Below the pieces are notes generated by a model. The model did not search any database. It saw only the letters and a list, made by a program, of their open reading frames with translations, and was not told the origin of the DNA. Positions 1 to 7,877 of a stretch of DNA of 53,393 nucleotides are shown piece by piece. The position numbers and the translations under genes are program-made. The stretch is from a virus: positions 1-53,393 of the IMG/VR virus record IMGVR_UViG_3300042939_000264. The stretch is one strand, 5' to 3'. The first letter of the stretch is position 1. Every line of letters starts with the position of its first letter.

Positions 1-127
1 ACCCATCAAGAACTTGCGGCCAATGTCTTCAGCGCCTTCGGCAAGCGTGGCTTCGGGTGCTGGCTCTGCTGGCTGGGTGGCAAATCCTTCTGGGATTGGC
101 TGGCCGGAGATTGTAGATGTAATCTGC
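1..127. repeat. Terminal direct repeat, left copy
   Basis: Bases 1-127 are identical to 53267-53393. A length of exactly 127 is the usual largest k-mer of short-read assemblers, so this is best read as the overlap of a circular contig and not as a phage terminal repeat. The reading frame of the giant virion gene continues without a break through the join, which supports circular closure at 53,266 bp. Confidence 0.95.
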
Positions 128-255
128 TCTAGCGTAAAACCTTCTTTGAAGACATCTCCGATGCTACTATCATCTTCTGCTAGAACAGAGGCGATCTGAT
201 CATCTGTGTAGCCCTCGTCTCGGAGCGACTTAAGTTCATCGAAAGTGAAGGTCAT
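1..255 (-). CDS. N-terminal part of the giant polyvalent virion protein (wraps the junction)
   Basis: The gene begins with ATG at 255-253 and runs off base 1 into the fragment that ends at 47144. These 85 codons give an acidic N-terminus starting MTFTFDELKSLRDEGYTDDQ. They remain in frame through the 127-bp overlap. Joined to 53266-47144 the product is 2,125 residues. Any start inside the larger fragment, such as the TTG at 53275, is therefore an artefact of where the circle was cut. The stop of the preceding internal-virion gene lies 21 bp downstream at 277, so both belong to one late transcript. Confidence 0.85.
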   Translation of the reverse strand, partial: MTFTFDELKSLRDEGYTDDQIASVLAEDDSSIGDVFKEGFTLEQITSTISGQPIPEGFATQPAEPAPEATLAEGAEDIGRKFLMG

Positions 256-276
256 CTTTAACCTTTAACTAGAAGA

Positions 277-1929
277 TTAAAGCCCTTCAAGCTGTTTGTT
301 GATTTCGGTTATCTTTGCCAAGACTTCTTTCACGTCTGCGTCTTGCTTGGTCAATCCGGGTTTTAGCTTTCTTTGACCACCCCTTGGAGTTTCATAAATG
401 ATACGCTCAAGTCTTGTCTTTTCTGATTGAAGATTTGATTTTGTTTGAGATTGCCGTGTTCGCTCAAGTGTTGCTTGTTGTTGAGGCGTTGCTGTCCTTG
501 CAGGCATTGCGACAGACTTTGTTTTGGAGGCTATTCTTTCTTCAAGCGTTGCTTCTGGTGCTTGCGCTGCTGGAGCGGGTTGAGCGGCTGTGGGCTGTGC
601 TGCGCCTTCCTTCTTTCCATATTGGGCGCGGACTCGTTCTGCCACAGAGCCACCACCAGCGGCGGGGGCGGGGGCTTCTGCGGGAGCTTCTTGCCCGATA
701 AGTTTCCAGCCATTCTTGCCTGCAATGGGGACTATGCCCTTTACAAACTCAATCATTTGCACTTCTCCAAACGCTTCTGGTATTGTGTCTTTTTGAACCT
801 GCACAGTAGTTAGTGGCGTTTCAAATCTCTTTCCATTGACATAAGCAACGCCAATCGGCCTGCCTTCTTCGTCTGTTTCTTGTGCTGTTTGAACATTGTT
901 CCAGTTCCCGTTAGCAGCGGCGAACAAGTCCATCAATGTTTTATTGTTGCTTATCCGCGCCCCGATGACTGTTGCGTTATTTGTGAAAGCATCAAAGTCG
1001 CCAATCTGTTTAGTTGTCCTTTGGGATTCTCGGCCTTTAGGTGTAAATTTTTCTGTAGCTTCTACAGTAGCCTTGTTCTTACCAGCGATCCCGCCAAATG
1101 GTATTCCGGGGATATCTCCAAAGGAAACAACCGTGCTATCTTTTGGAACCTGATTTTCTGCAACAGTAATTTCCCGCTGTTGTGCATCTTGCTGTTCTGG
1201 GTTTTTTGCCCTAAATTCAGCGACAGCTTTGATGTCTTCTTTTTTTGGAGGAGTTGACGGAACTGTTAATTCACTTGATGAGATGAATGCTTCCGCTCCC
1301 CCACCATCGACAGGTAATGCAGCGGCAGCAGCGCGATCAGCCTGTTCGTATGTGCGGTATTCCTGATCTGCTTGCGCTTGCATCTGGCGTTGCGCTGGCG
1401 TTCCCTGTGTCATGTCTGTTCCGACAAATCGAGCCTCCATATCGCCACCGTTTGTGACATCAGTTACAGTTGTATCGACAACCGTTGTGTCGGGAGTGTA
1501 ATTTGGATCAGCTAGTTCTTGCGCTGTAGGAACGCGCATGCCGGGGAGCGTTGTTCGTGTAGTCGGCCCAACCATGCGGCTCCTTTGCAAATCATTCCAC
1601 ATCTGGTTCTGCTGGAACTCTGCGACATTCTTGATGCTATCCAAGTAGCTCTTGCTGGCTTGCGCGATCAATGGATTCTGCGACATCAATGGCAACCCGC
1701 TCACAGCTTCGGCATACCCGCCAGTATAGTCGCCAGCTTGAATCTTCTGGGTAGCCGAGCGCATCGCATTCTCAATCACAGGTAGCGCGGCTTGGTATTG
1801 CTTTTGATACTCGCGCATGGCTAGGCTCTGGCCCACTTGCTGGCCAAGTTGGCTCAGACTATTAGACAACGCAGAAAAGTTATTAGACTGCTGCTGCGTT
1901 CCCAACATGATTTGTTCAGCGATGCTCAT
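277..1929 (-). CDS. Probable internal virion (ejection) protein, 550 aa
   Basis: I do not recognise a named family. The protein has a Gln/Ala/Ser-rich N-terminus (about residues 1-120), an Ala/Pro/Glu low-complexity stretch around 410-470, and a charged C-terminus (about 480-550) that looks like a coiled coil. It lies directly between the membrane-segment protein at 1936-3159 and the giant polyvalent protein. That is where podoviruses of T7 organisation encode internal core proteins ejected with the DNA. The gap to the upstream gene is 6 bp, so the genes are co-transcribed. The internal-virion role rests on gene order and composition, not on a domain match. Confidence 0.5.
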   Translation of the reverse strand: MSIAEQIMLGTQQQSNNFSALSNSLSQLGQQVGQSLAMREYQKQYQAALPVIENAMRSATQKIQAGDYTGGYAEAVSGLPLMSQNPLIAQASKSYLDSIKNVAEFQQNQMWNDLQRSRMVGPTTRTTLPGMRVPTAQELADPNYTPDTTVVDTTVTDVTNGGDMEARFVGTDMTQGTPAQRQMQAQADQEYRTYEQADRAAAAALPVDGGGAEAFISSSELTVPSTPPKKEDIKAVAEFRAKNPEQQDAQQREITVAENQVPKDSTVVSFGDIPGIPFGGIAGKNKATVEATEKFTPKGRESQRTTKQIGDFDAFTNNATVIGARISNNKTLMDLFAAANGNWNNVQTAQETDEEGRPIGVAYVNGKRFETPLTTVQVQKDTIPEAFGEVQMIEFVKGIVPIAGKNGWKLIGQEAPAEAPAPAAGGGSVAERVRAQYGKKEGAAQPTAAQPAPAAQAPEATLEERIASKTKSVAMPARTATPQQQATLERTRQSQTKSNLQSEKTRLERIIYETPRGGQRKLKPGLTKQDADVKEVLAKITEINKQLEGL

Positions 1930-1935
1930 AGTTTT

Positions 1936-3159
1936 TTAAGCTCCAGTTCCTGATCCGTAATCAAAGTTACCCATGCCGGGGCTTGCCGAGCCATAGGTTG
2001 CAGGCCCGTATGCTTTTGTATAATCAAATCCCCCCGGACCAACGCTGCCACCACCCGCTTTCGCAGTAGTGTATTGGTTATATGCTCCAACACCAGCAGT
2101 AATCGCGCTTCCAGTTGCCGCTGCGCCTTGCGAAACCATTTGGGCTGTTTGTTGCTCGGCAGCAAGATTTGTTGCGGCGTTCTGCTGCGCCACATCATAA
2201 GCAGTCATTGCTTGTCCTGTTGCCGCATTGTAAAGATTAGTAGCATATTGAGACTGCGCTCCAAATGTGCTTGCATTTATATCTCCAATCATGCCAAGTT
2301 GATTAAACTCGGTATTGAGTTTGGAAATGTCTTGTGACCTACCAGCAAGAGAAAGCTCCATCGGGACTGCTGCGTTAGTAATGAAACTATTAGCTATTCC
2401 CATCCAATTCCCCATAACATTTGACAGGTTCGCTGAAGCTCCTGCTAGTGACGAAGTTGCACCAGCCAATTGCGTCCTTTGTGCAGTAATGTTGGGAGCG
2501 TATGAAAGTCCTTGCTGGATTCGCGCCTCGGAAGATTGCCTGATGCTTTCAGCAAGCATGGCTTGGGGCGATTGAATAAATGGGGCTTGCCCTGCGGCTT
2601 GCATTGAAAAGCCAGCGCCTCCGCGTTCAGCTAGCGAGCGTGAAATCTGATCCAATGTAACCTGCGGCAATTGCCCGCGCATCATTTCCGACACAACAGC
2701 TTCTTGCTGCTGGATTAGCGGAATGCCTTGCTGTAATTGGACATTTTGTTGCTGAAGATTGGCCTCCCATTGACCAAGTGTGCTTAGTGCATTCTGGATA
2801 ACTTCTGTAGGATTACGACCAGATACGTTTTGTATCTGCCTGATCGTATTGGCCGTCATTGCGTTTGCCGCATTTATTCCTTCTAGCGTTGCATCTTTCA
2901 GATTGTAATCTGGTATGCGGGCATTAACATCCAACTCGGATATAGCATTTTTTAACTCTTGTTGTTGTTGAATGAAAACATCCGTGGCATCTGAAATGTT
3001 ATCTTCATAAATGTCTGTTGCCTTCGCTTGTGTTTGCTTTAAACTTTTTCCTGCTGCGGCGGTGGCGCTGGCAGCTTTATCCGCAGACGACATTGCCATT
3101 GCGCCTCCAGCTACAGCGCCAGCGGCAGTAATTCCAGCAGCAGCGATTAAGGCTCCCAT
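1936..3159 (-). CDS. Probable internal virion protein with N-terminal membrane segment, 407 aa
   Basis: The first about 25 residues are Ala/Gly-rich and hydrophobic, followed by a long Ala/Gln/Asn-rich helical region and a Gly/Ser/Tyr-rich tail (about 365-407). This is the look of T7 gp14-like ejection proteins, which insert into the outer membrane, and of similar podovirus DNA-transfer proteins. Sequence identity to them is not evident. It is 1 bp from the citrate-synthase-like gene upstream and 6 bp from the 550-aa gene downstream, within the late minus-strand operon. The function is inferred from composition and position. Confidence 0.5.
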   Translation of the reverse strand: MGALIAAAGITAAGAVAGGAMAMSSADKAASATAAAGKSLKQTQAKATDIYEDNISDATDVFIQQQQELKNAISELDVNARIPDYNLKDATLEGINAANAMTANTIRQIQNVSGRNPTEVIQNALSTLGQWEANLQQQNVQLQQGIPLIQQQEAVVSEMMRGQLPQVTLDQISRSLAERGGAGFSMQAAGQAPFIQSPQAMLAESIRQSSEARIQQGLSYAPNITAQRTQLAGATSSLAGASANLSNVMGNWMGIANSFITNAAVPMELSLAGRSQDISKLNTEFNQLGMIGDINASTFGAQSQYATNLYNAATGQAMTAYDVAQQNAATNLAAEQQTAQMVSQGAAATGSAITAGVGAYNQYTTAKAGGGSVGPGGFDYTKAYGPATYGSASPGMGNFDYGSGTGA

Positions 3160-3160
3160 A

Positions 3161-3688
3161 TTATTTGCTCCTTTCTCTCATGTAGATTTGAAACCACGCT
3201 GGCAACCTTGAGCTTATAAAAACATAAGAGGCGGCATCGGCGGGAATATCGTTAACGATAGCAGTTATGGCGGTGTAACACGCTGGATTTGGGAAAATCA
3301 TTTTCCCATTATCGTGCAACAGTTTTGTGATCTCGTCAATCAAAGAAAACAAATCTGGAAAGTTTTTCTTTATATGCTCGTTAGCTTCATCCCATATTTG
3401 GTCTGGCTTTCCCTTCACAAATCCATTGCCCCACCCCGGAACTTTCGCCCCGTTCTCAATATACATTTTAGCAAAACCAATCGGGTCTTCACTTGAAAGC
3501 ATCTCCGTAACTTCTTGGACTGGTCCGTGTGGATTGCCTAGCATGGAAAGCGCAGCGATTACCGCATTGCCAAATCTTCCGCTGCTCTTTGCTGATAGGC
3601 TTACAGCGATAGATGATGGGTTGTCCCTAAATGAAGATTCAAAGTGGCACCGAGATACTATTTGGAGCAATTTAGTTGCAGATTCCAT
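3161..3688 (-). CDS. Citrate-synthase-fold protein, truncated and lacking two catalytic residues
   Basis: Three segments follow the order of the citrate synthase catalytic region. LGNPHGPVQEV matches the first catalytic-His motif (xGPxHGGANE; His54 from this start). VPGWGNGFVKGKPD matches GFGHxVYKxxDPR, with the catalytic His replaced by Asn88. FPNPACYTAI matches YPNVDFYSG, with the catalytic Asp replaced by Ala136, and the following SSRLPAW resembles the family's A-R-x-x-G-W. The product is about 175 aa against more than 370 for the enzyme, so the N-terminal half is missing. The start is uncertain: ATG 3688 was chosen, and ATG 3715 would overlap the upstream gene more. A palindrome site lies in the gene at 3247. 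It is probably a pseudoenzyme or has a changed activity. Confidence 0.55.
   Translation of the reverse strand: MESATKLLQIVSRCHFESSFRDNPSSIAVSLSAKSSGRFGNAVIAALSMLGNPHGPVQEVTEMLSSEDPIGFAKMYIENGAKVPGWGNGFVKGKPDQIWDEANEHIKKNFPDLFSLIDEITKLLHDNGKMIFPNPACYTAITAIVNDIPADAASYVFISSRLPAWFQIYMRERSK
3247..3260. promoter_or_regulatory. Palindrome site 1 (inner TTAA)
   Basis: Inside the citrate-synthase-like gene. Inner bases TTAA, perfectly symmetric. Confidence 0.75.
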
Positions 3689-4199
3689 AATTTTTAGATA
3701 TTTTTTCAACTCCATTGAAATGCGCGAAATGTGCAATATCAACTAGTTCAATCCTATAGTTCTTGCATATTTCATATTGCTCTTTTGGAAAGTTTCTGCC
3801 TCCAGAAACAATGCTCCATATCTCTTCTATTCTAGCATCTATCTCTGCATAGCTGAATGATGGATATAATTCCTTTTCTATATCAAGTTGTATTGCTTGC
3901 TTGTCAATCAACCAATCTGCATTTTCAATTCCACAATTGATAAGCGACTTCTTTACTTCTTCCTTGTCCCTATCAATGATAATGATGTTAATATCTTTTA
4001 CTTCACGTTTTATATCATTGATTCTGAATACCTGTCCAGTATCTACACTCCCTATTCCTTGACTCATTTTCTCTATAGCATGCTCAAATGAATCGCTTCT
4101 TGCTATTAGCTCATGCTCGCACCGGAGTCCTGCCGCATTAAAGAACGACGCCAACCAAGCCGTCCTCGATCTTGGGAGGCTCAACACGGCGAAGCTCAT
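3672..4199 (-). CDS. Sulfotransferase-like P-loop protein, 175 aa
   Basis: The N-terminus carries LPRSRTAWLASFF. This corresponds to the loop of PAPS-dependent sulfotransferases that binds the 5'-phosphosulfate, and short relatives occur in phages and bacteria. The body has alternating beta/alpha segments (VKDINIIIIDRD; a C-terminal ELVDIAHF). It starts in ATGA overlap with the tail adaptor gene upstream and overlaps the citrate-synthase-like gene by about 17 bp. The DNA looks visibly more AT-rich than its neighbours. It may modify a virion or host-surface component, but no substrate can be inferred. Other P-loop nucleotide-binding roles are possible. Confidence 0.55.
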   Translation of the reverse strand: MSFAVLSLPRSRTAWLASFFNAAGLRCEHELIARSDSFEHAIEKMSQGIGSVDTGQVFRINDIKREVKDINIIIIDRDKEEVKKSLINCGIENADWLIDKQAIQLDIEKELYPSFSYAEIDARIEEIWSIVSGGRNFPKEQYEICKNYRIELVDIAHFAHFNGVEKISKNYGICN

Positions 4200-5155
4200 G
4201 GCCAGAAGTAATAATCTTGCGCTCCAAAGAGGGCTTGCCTGTCAATCAGACCCTCCGGTCTGCGCGAGTCCACAAACTTGATCGGGCTTGCCGTTGGGAT
4301 TTCAGCGTCTTCAATTGTCTTCTCTTCTTCTCTGATCGCCAAATCCAGATTAGCCAAAAACTCGTTTTGTTTTCGGTTCTCTCTAGAATTAAGTGCCAGC
4401 ACAGCAAAGATCATGCTGTCCTTCTTGAACTCCACTAGATCGCTATCATCCTCAAGATCAAAATACTTGAGGCTGGCATAGATCGTCATGTAGTTGCATT
4501 GCTTTGGCAGGCGGAAGCGGCGGAACCACGGGTTGATATCCTGTGGTTGATAGATCGCCAATAGCAGGCTTGAGTTATTGTCTGGGTTGTAGGCATACAC
4601 CCTTACCCTACCTTTGGTTCTCGGCTTGCTCACGGCACGGAGTCCTTTAACTCGGATGCTGGAGAGCGCTCTGTTCGGCGGGTTAACTGTTGTGATAGGG
4701 ACTGTGTGGTATGTTGAATACTCGTCCTGCGCTTGGAATGTTAGCTCCACCCCAACATCGTCAGAATGTTCGACCATGACCGCTATCTGGTATGGTGCGG
4801 TAGTGTAGTCTTGGAAGACAACATGCCTCCCCCCGACCTCTGTGATCAGACGATGGCAGGATTGGTCGTAGGTATTAGCATACGCATCGGTGCTTGTGAA
4901 CCATTCATCGGCGAGGCTAATGTTGTGCTTGCCATACCATGCCAGCTTGATCTGCTCGTAGCGGTTTGGCAGCGTGAAGCAGTAGTTCGCGCAGCATACG
5001 CGAAAATACTCTGCCGTTGATAGCCAGCCGCGCTTGTCCCACAATAGCTCACGCGCAGCATTGACGGCTTTCTTTGCCCTCTCAATGTTGCACGATCCAC
5101 TATCGCCGACAAATCCGCGAACGGCCTCGGCCATCTCTAGAAAGGTAGATGGCAT
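4196..5155 (-). CDS. Probable tail tubular/adaptor protein (T7 gp11-like role), 319 aa
   Basis: The start MPSTFLEMAEAVRGFVGDSG, followed by a helical segment with many basic residues, a LPNRYEQIKLAW strand and a mixed beta region, resembles head-tail adaptor/tail-tube A proteins of podoviruses. It sits downstream of the nozzle-like 625-aa gene and a fibre-like gene. The start codon is immediately adjacent to the palindrome at 5156-5169, where a ribosome-binding site would normally lie, and no GGAGG is visible. The stop overlaps the sulfotransferase-like gene as ATGA. The assignment rests mainly on size and order. Confidence 0.55.
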   Translation of the reverse strand: MPSTFLEMAEAVRGFVGDSGSCNIERAKKAVNAARELLWDKRGWLSTAEYFRVCCANYCFTLPNRYEQIKLAWYGKHNISLADEWFTSTDAYANTYDQSCHRLITEVGGRHVVFQDYTTAPYQIAVMVEHSDDVGVELTFQAQDEYSTYHTVPITTVNPPNRALSSIRVKGLRAVSKPRTKGRVRVYAYNPDNNSSLLLAIYQPQDINPWFRRFRLPKQCNYMTIYASLKYFDLEDDSDLVEFKKDSMIFAVLALNSRENRKQNEFLANLDLAIREEEKTIEDAEIPTASPIKFVDSRRPEGLIDRQALFGAQDYYFWP

Positions 5156-5169
5156 TATCGGTAACGATA
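5156..5169. promoter_or_regulatory. Palindrome site 2 (inner GTAA)
   Basis: Directly adjoins the ATG (5155-5153) of the tail adaptor gene on the minus strand. Confidence 0.85.
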
Positions 5170-5170
5170 A

Positions 5171-5350
5171 TTAGTGAGGTCCGCCGACTTTGCTGACGGG
5201 CTTGCCGACAGTAGGAAGAGGAGCGGAGGAGTAGGCTTTGGGAGTCTTCGCGCCGAGATTGGGTTGATTCCCCATGCCCTCGCGGATCATGCCACGGGTG
5301 CTAACCCCGTCGTTGCTCAATTTAGGATCGGTTCCTTTTAGTGGTGTCAT
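5171..5350 (-). CDS. Small protein of unknown function, 59 aa
   Basis: An ATG at 5350-5348 opens a 59-codon frame ending TAA at 5173-5171, just before the palindrome at 5156. The protein is Pro/Gly/Lys-rich (starts MTPLKGTDPKLSNDGVST, ends VGKPVSKVGGPH). It fills the only gap between two late virion genes, with gaps of 22 bp upstream and 15 bp downstream. It is probably a small structural or assembly protein. I recognise no family. Confidence 0.6.
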   Translation of the reverse strand: MTPLKGTDPKLSNDGVSTRGMIREGMGNQPNLGAKTPKAYSSAPLPTVGKPVSKVGGPH

Positions 5351-5372
5351 AGTTTTAGGTTTTCTTTATGGT

Positions 5373-5849
5373 TTAGATGGATCGTATTGCGACCCACTCA
5401 ACTTCCGTTATCGCTGCGATGTTATTCTCAACAACAATTGAGAAACCGGAAGATGTCTTGCTGCCTGTTTGCAGCAAAAATGTTGGCAATGCAGATACTG
5501 TATTTGTTGCAATCAGGGGAGTTAATGCAACGGCGTATTGCGAATCTGGGAATGCACTAGAGAATGAAACTGGAACAATATTGTCTCCTGTTAACAACCC
5601 TGTTACGCTGCCTCTTTTAATCTGAACTTGGCTCAACGCATCAATCTGATTCTGAAGAGCCGTAAGCTGGTCGTTAATATTTTGAATCTCTTGCGGAGTT
5701 ACATCTCCAAGGCCGGGGACATTGATTGTTCCATTTGCAAGAACCTCATCAATAAACTCTTGAAGAATTTGAGTCCAATTCCCAGCGGGACAGAAATCGT
5801 CAGGAACATTTGGAAAGATGATTTGAGGGCTGCTTGCTTGATTGTCCAT
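5373..5849 (-). CDS. Tail-associated fibre-like protein, 158 aa
   Basis: A short N-terminal region is followed by a coiled-coil-like stretch (about 52-75, TPQEIQNINDQLTALQNQID) and a C-terminal beta domain with the alternating pattern VPVSFSSAFPDSQYAVALTP and VEWVAI. This resembles small receptor-binding (H-type-lectin-like) fibre tips that trimerise through the coiled coil. It follows the nozzle gene by 3 bp. A host-recognition role is plausible but unproven. Confidence 0.5.
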   Translation of the reverse strand: MDNQASSPQIIFPNVPDDFCPAGNWTQILQEFIDEVLANGTINVPGLGDVTPQEIQNINDQLTALQNQIDALSQVQIKRGSVTGLLTGDNIVPVSFSSAFPDSQYAVALTPLIATNTVSALPTFLLQTGSKTSSGFSIVVENNIAAITEVEWVAIRSI

Positions 5850-5852
5850 AGC

Positions 5853-7730
5853 TTACGATGTGGCAATAGAGTAGTCCCAATATCTTTCTTGGCAACATAA
5901 ATTTGTCGGGCACTCGTCTTGATCTTCTGGGCAGTCGCCAATCGGACTGTCCTCGTTGTTCTTGATATTCGCCATGATTCTAACGCGATCTACTGTGGCC
6001 ACACCTTCCAACGAGACTTTGATCTGAAACTCGCTTCCCTCGATTGATGGTATCTCTGCAATCTCGTTGCACTCTGATGGATCAGGGGTTGTGAACTTGT
6101 AGCGTTTGTAAAGGTTGCCTCCCACGCGAGGGGTGCATTCCGCCTTTAAAACTGGGGAGCATGGCGGACATCCAAAGGTTGTTTCTGGCTTTAACTCAGA
6201 CCAGCATGGGTTGCTATCGGACCTATACTCAACAGACGATGTGATGTTGCCGGGTATCTCGCTCATCCACATCTCTCCACCTGTGAGCCTTTTTCTTAGA
6301 AACTTGTTTGTCACTTCTGATTTGTCAAAATCATACCTTCCAGTTGTAAAGAAGCTCTTAATTTGGACTGTTCCATTCTGACCAAAATCATCTCCAATTT
6401 GGTTCGTGATTTCATATAGACGATTAATGTTGTCATCGTCAAAGCTAAATCCGAAACCCCGCTTCTCTGTATTAATCATTGCAGTAAGAAGCTGAGTTGG
6501 CCGTATGCCAGTCCAGATTCCATTCCAACGAAATGTGATCGCACTATCTGGGGCTGGCGTTGCGCTCTGATCTAGGTCAAGCACAACCATTCCTCTGTGA
6601 TACCTGTGCAGGCCGGGAGCGTCCGTTCTTTTTGTTTCTGGGGCTACCGTATTAATAAGATAGTTGTCTGAAAACATCGTGCTCGCAAACTGCTTCATCC
6701 ACGGCGTGTCTCTGCCAACCCATTTGTTAACTTCTCTGGAAAGTTTGCGGAGAGAAAAGTAGCTGTAGAACTCAGACTGACTATTGGAATAAAAAGCCCA
6801 TCCATCATGCGAGCGGAACCATAGCTCTGAATTTACCGTGGTCACATATGGACTCGCACAGCCTCTGCCAATAAGTGAGATAAGCTGGATATTTGATGTG
6901 TTCCATTCCACTCTAGGCAGACTTACATCCATCGAGAACGCGCCATTTTCACATAAGACCACCAATACTCCTTGCCCGCGCAGGTTGCCAGACAAGGTTG
7001 GCATAACCTTCATCCCTGTAATATTCCCCATGTTGGCTGGAGTTCCAAATGCGCCACCCTCTGCCCAATAGGTAATCTCGGTAAAGTTTTCTGTGTTTAG
7101 CGTATCGTTGAACCCATTGCCGTAGATAATGTCTGAGGCGTAGATCAGATTAAACTTGTCTGATACGAACACGCGACCAAACGCATATTCCATTACCGTT
7201 CCAATCGGCATCTTGTTGAGATACGGATTGAGTCTTCGCGCATTCTCTGACATCTTCCCGCCCCATGTAATCGCGTTCTGGTATCCGTTCTGGATATATA
7301 CACGATCTTCGGCTTGCACGAACCATGTGTGCATTAAGCTAGGGTCGTTCCAGCCGTTGTTTTGCTTGGACGGGTCTTCTATGCCGGGGATCAAATAGGC
7401 ATACGCAAGATTGTTTACTATCTTGAGAAAGTATATCTTCCCAGCTATTGAACAGATTATTCCGTCGTTCGTATCGAAGTTAGTTTTACGATATGGATAT
7501 GCCCCTTGGAAGTTACCGGTTTGAATATCGTTAACGATAGTCTCTGGCTGGTCTTCTCCTGCTACAATCTTAATCTCCCGTATGCTTGGTCGTGTCTTGT
7601 TTATTCCTCCACGGAATGTTCTGTTAACCGATTCACTAACATAGTTCTCAGGCAAATACGATGGATGTGTAGCGGCATCTTGGGCGACTACAGAAAGAAA
7701 TCCATCGAATACTGATCCTTCAGTTGCCAT
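5853..7730 (-). CDS. Probable tail tubular/nozzle protein (T7 gp12-like role), 625 aa
   Basis: The protein is long and almost entirely beta, with repeated aromatic/Gly turns (for example GGAFGTPANMGNITGMKV and SELWFRSHDGWAFYSN) that look like propeller blades, as in podovirus nozzle proteins. The C-terminus carries clustered cysteines (CPEDQDECPTNLCC). Its size and its place two genes from the adaptor gene fit tail tubular protein B. A palindrome site lies inside the gene at 7526-7539. The start codon overlaps the end of the 44-aa gene upstream. Confidence 0.6.
   Translation of the reverse strand: MATEGSVFDGFLSVVAQDAATHPSYLPENYVSESVNRTFRGGINKTRPSIREIKIVAGEDQPETIVNDIQTGNFQGAYPYRKTNFDTNDGIICSIAGKIYFLKIVNNLAYAYLIPGIEDPSKQNNGWNDPSLMHTWFVQAEDRVYIQNGYQNAITWGGKMSENARRLNPYLNKMPIGTVMEYAFGRVFVSDKFNLIYASDIIYGNGFNDTLNTENFTEITYWAEGGAFGTPANMGNITGMKVMPTLSGNLRGQGVLVVLCENGAFSMDVSLPRVEWNTSNIQLISLIGRGCASPYVTTVNSELWFRSHDGWAFYSNSQSEFYSYFSLRKLSREVNKWVGRDTPWMKQFASTMFSDNYLINTVAPETKRTDAPGLHRYHRGMVVLDLDQSATPAPDSAITFRWNGIWTGIRPTQLLTAMINTEKRGFGFSFDDDNINRLYEITNQIGDDFGQNGTVQIKSFFTTGRYDFDKSEVTNKFLRKRLTGGEMWMSEIPGNITSSVEYRSDSNPCWSELKPETTFGCPPCSPVLKAECTPRVGGNLYKRYKFTTPDPSECNEIAEIPSIEGSEFQIKVSLEGVATVDRVRIMANIKNNEDSPIGDCPEDQDECPTNLCCQERYWDYSIATS
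7526..7539. promoter_or_regulatory. Palindrome site 3 (inner TTAA)
   Basis: Inside the nozzle-like gene. Confidence 0.75.
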
Positions 7731-7854
7731 CTTCTGATGGGTTTTGTTGATTTAGACTTTTTTCCCACGCCCTATACTCTTCGCTCTGGTCATCTATTTC
7801 ATTCATTTTTTTCCCAGATTGTTTATTTGATGAAGAGCCAATTATTTCTCCCAT
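7720..7854 (-). CDS. Small acidic protein, 44 aa
   Basis: ATG at 7854-7852 opens a 44-codon frame whose stop overlaps the first codons of the nozzle gene by 11 bp. The sequence begins MGEIIGSSSNKQSGKKMNEI and is hydrophilic and helical in character. Tight overlap with a major late gene favours real coding. No clear ribosome-binding site is seen, and a nine-codon frame lies just upstream. Confidence 0.4.
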   Translation of the reverse strand: MGEIIGSSSNKQSGKKMNEIDDQSEEYRAWEKSLNQQNPSEDGN

Positions 7855-7877
7855 GAAATTTTTTTCCACATACCTAA

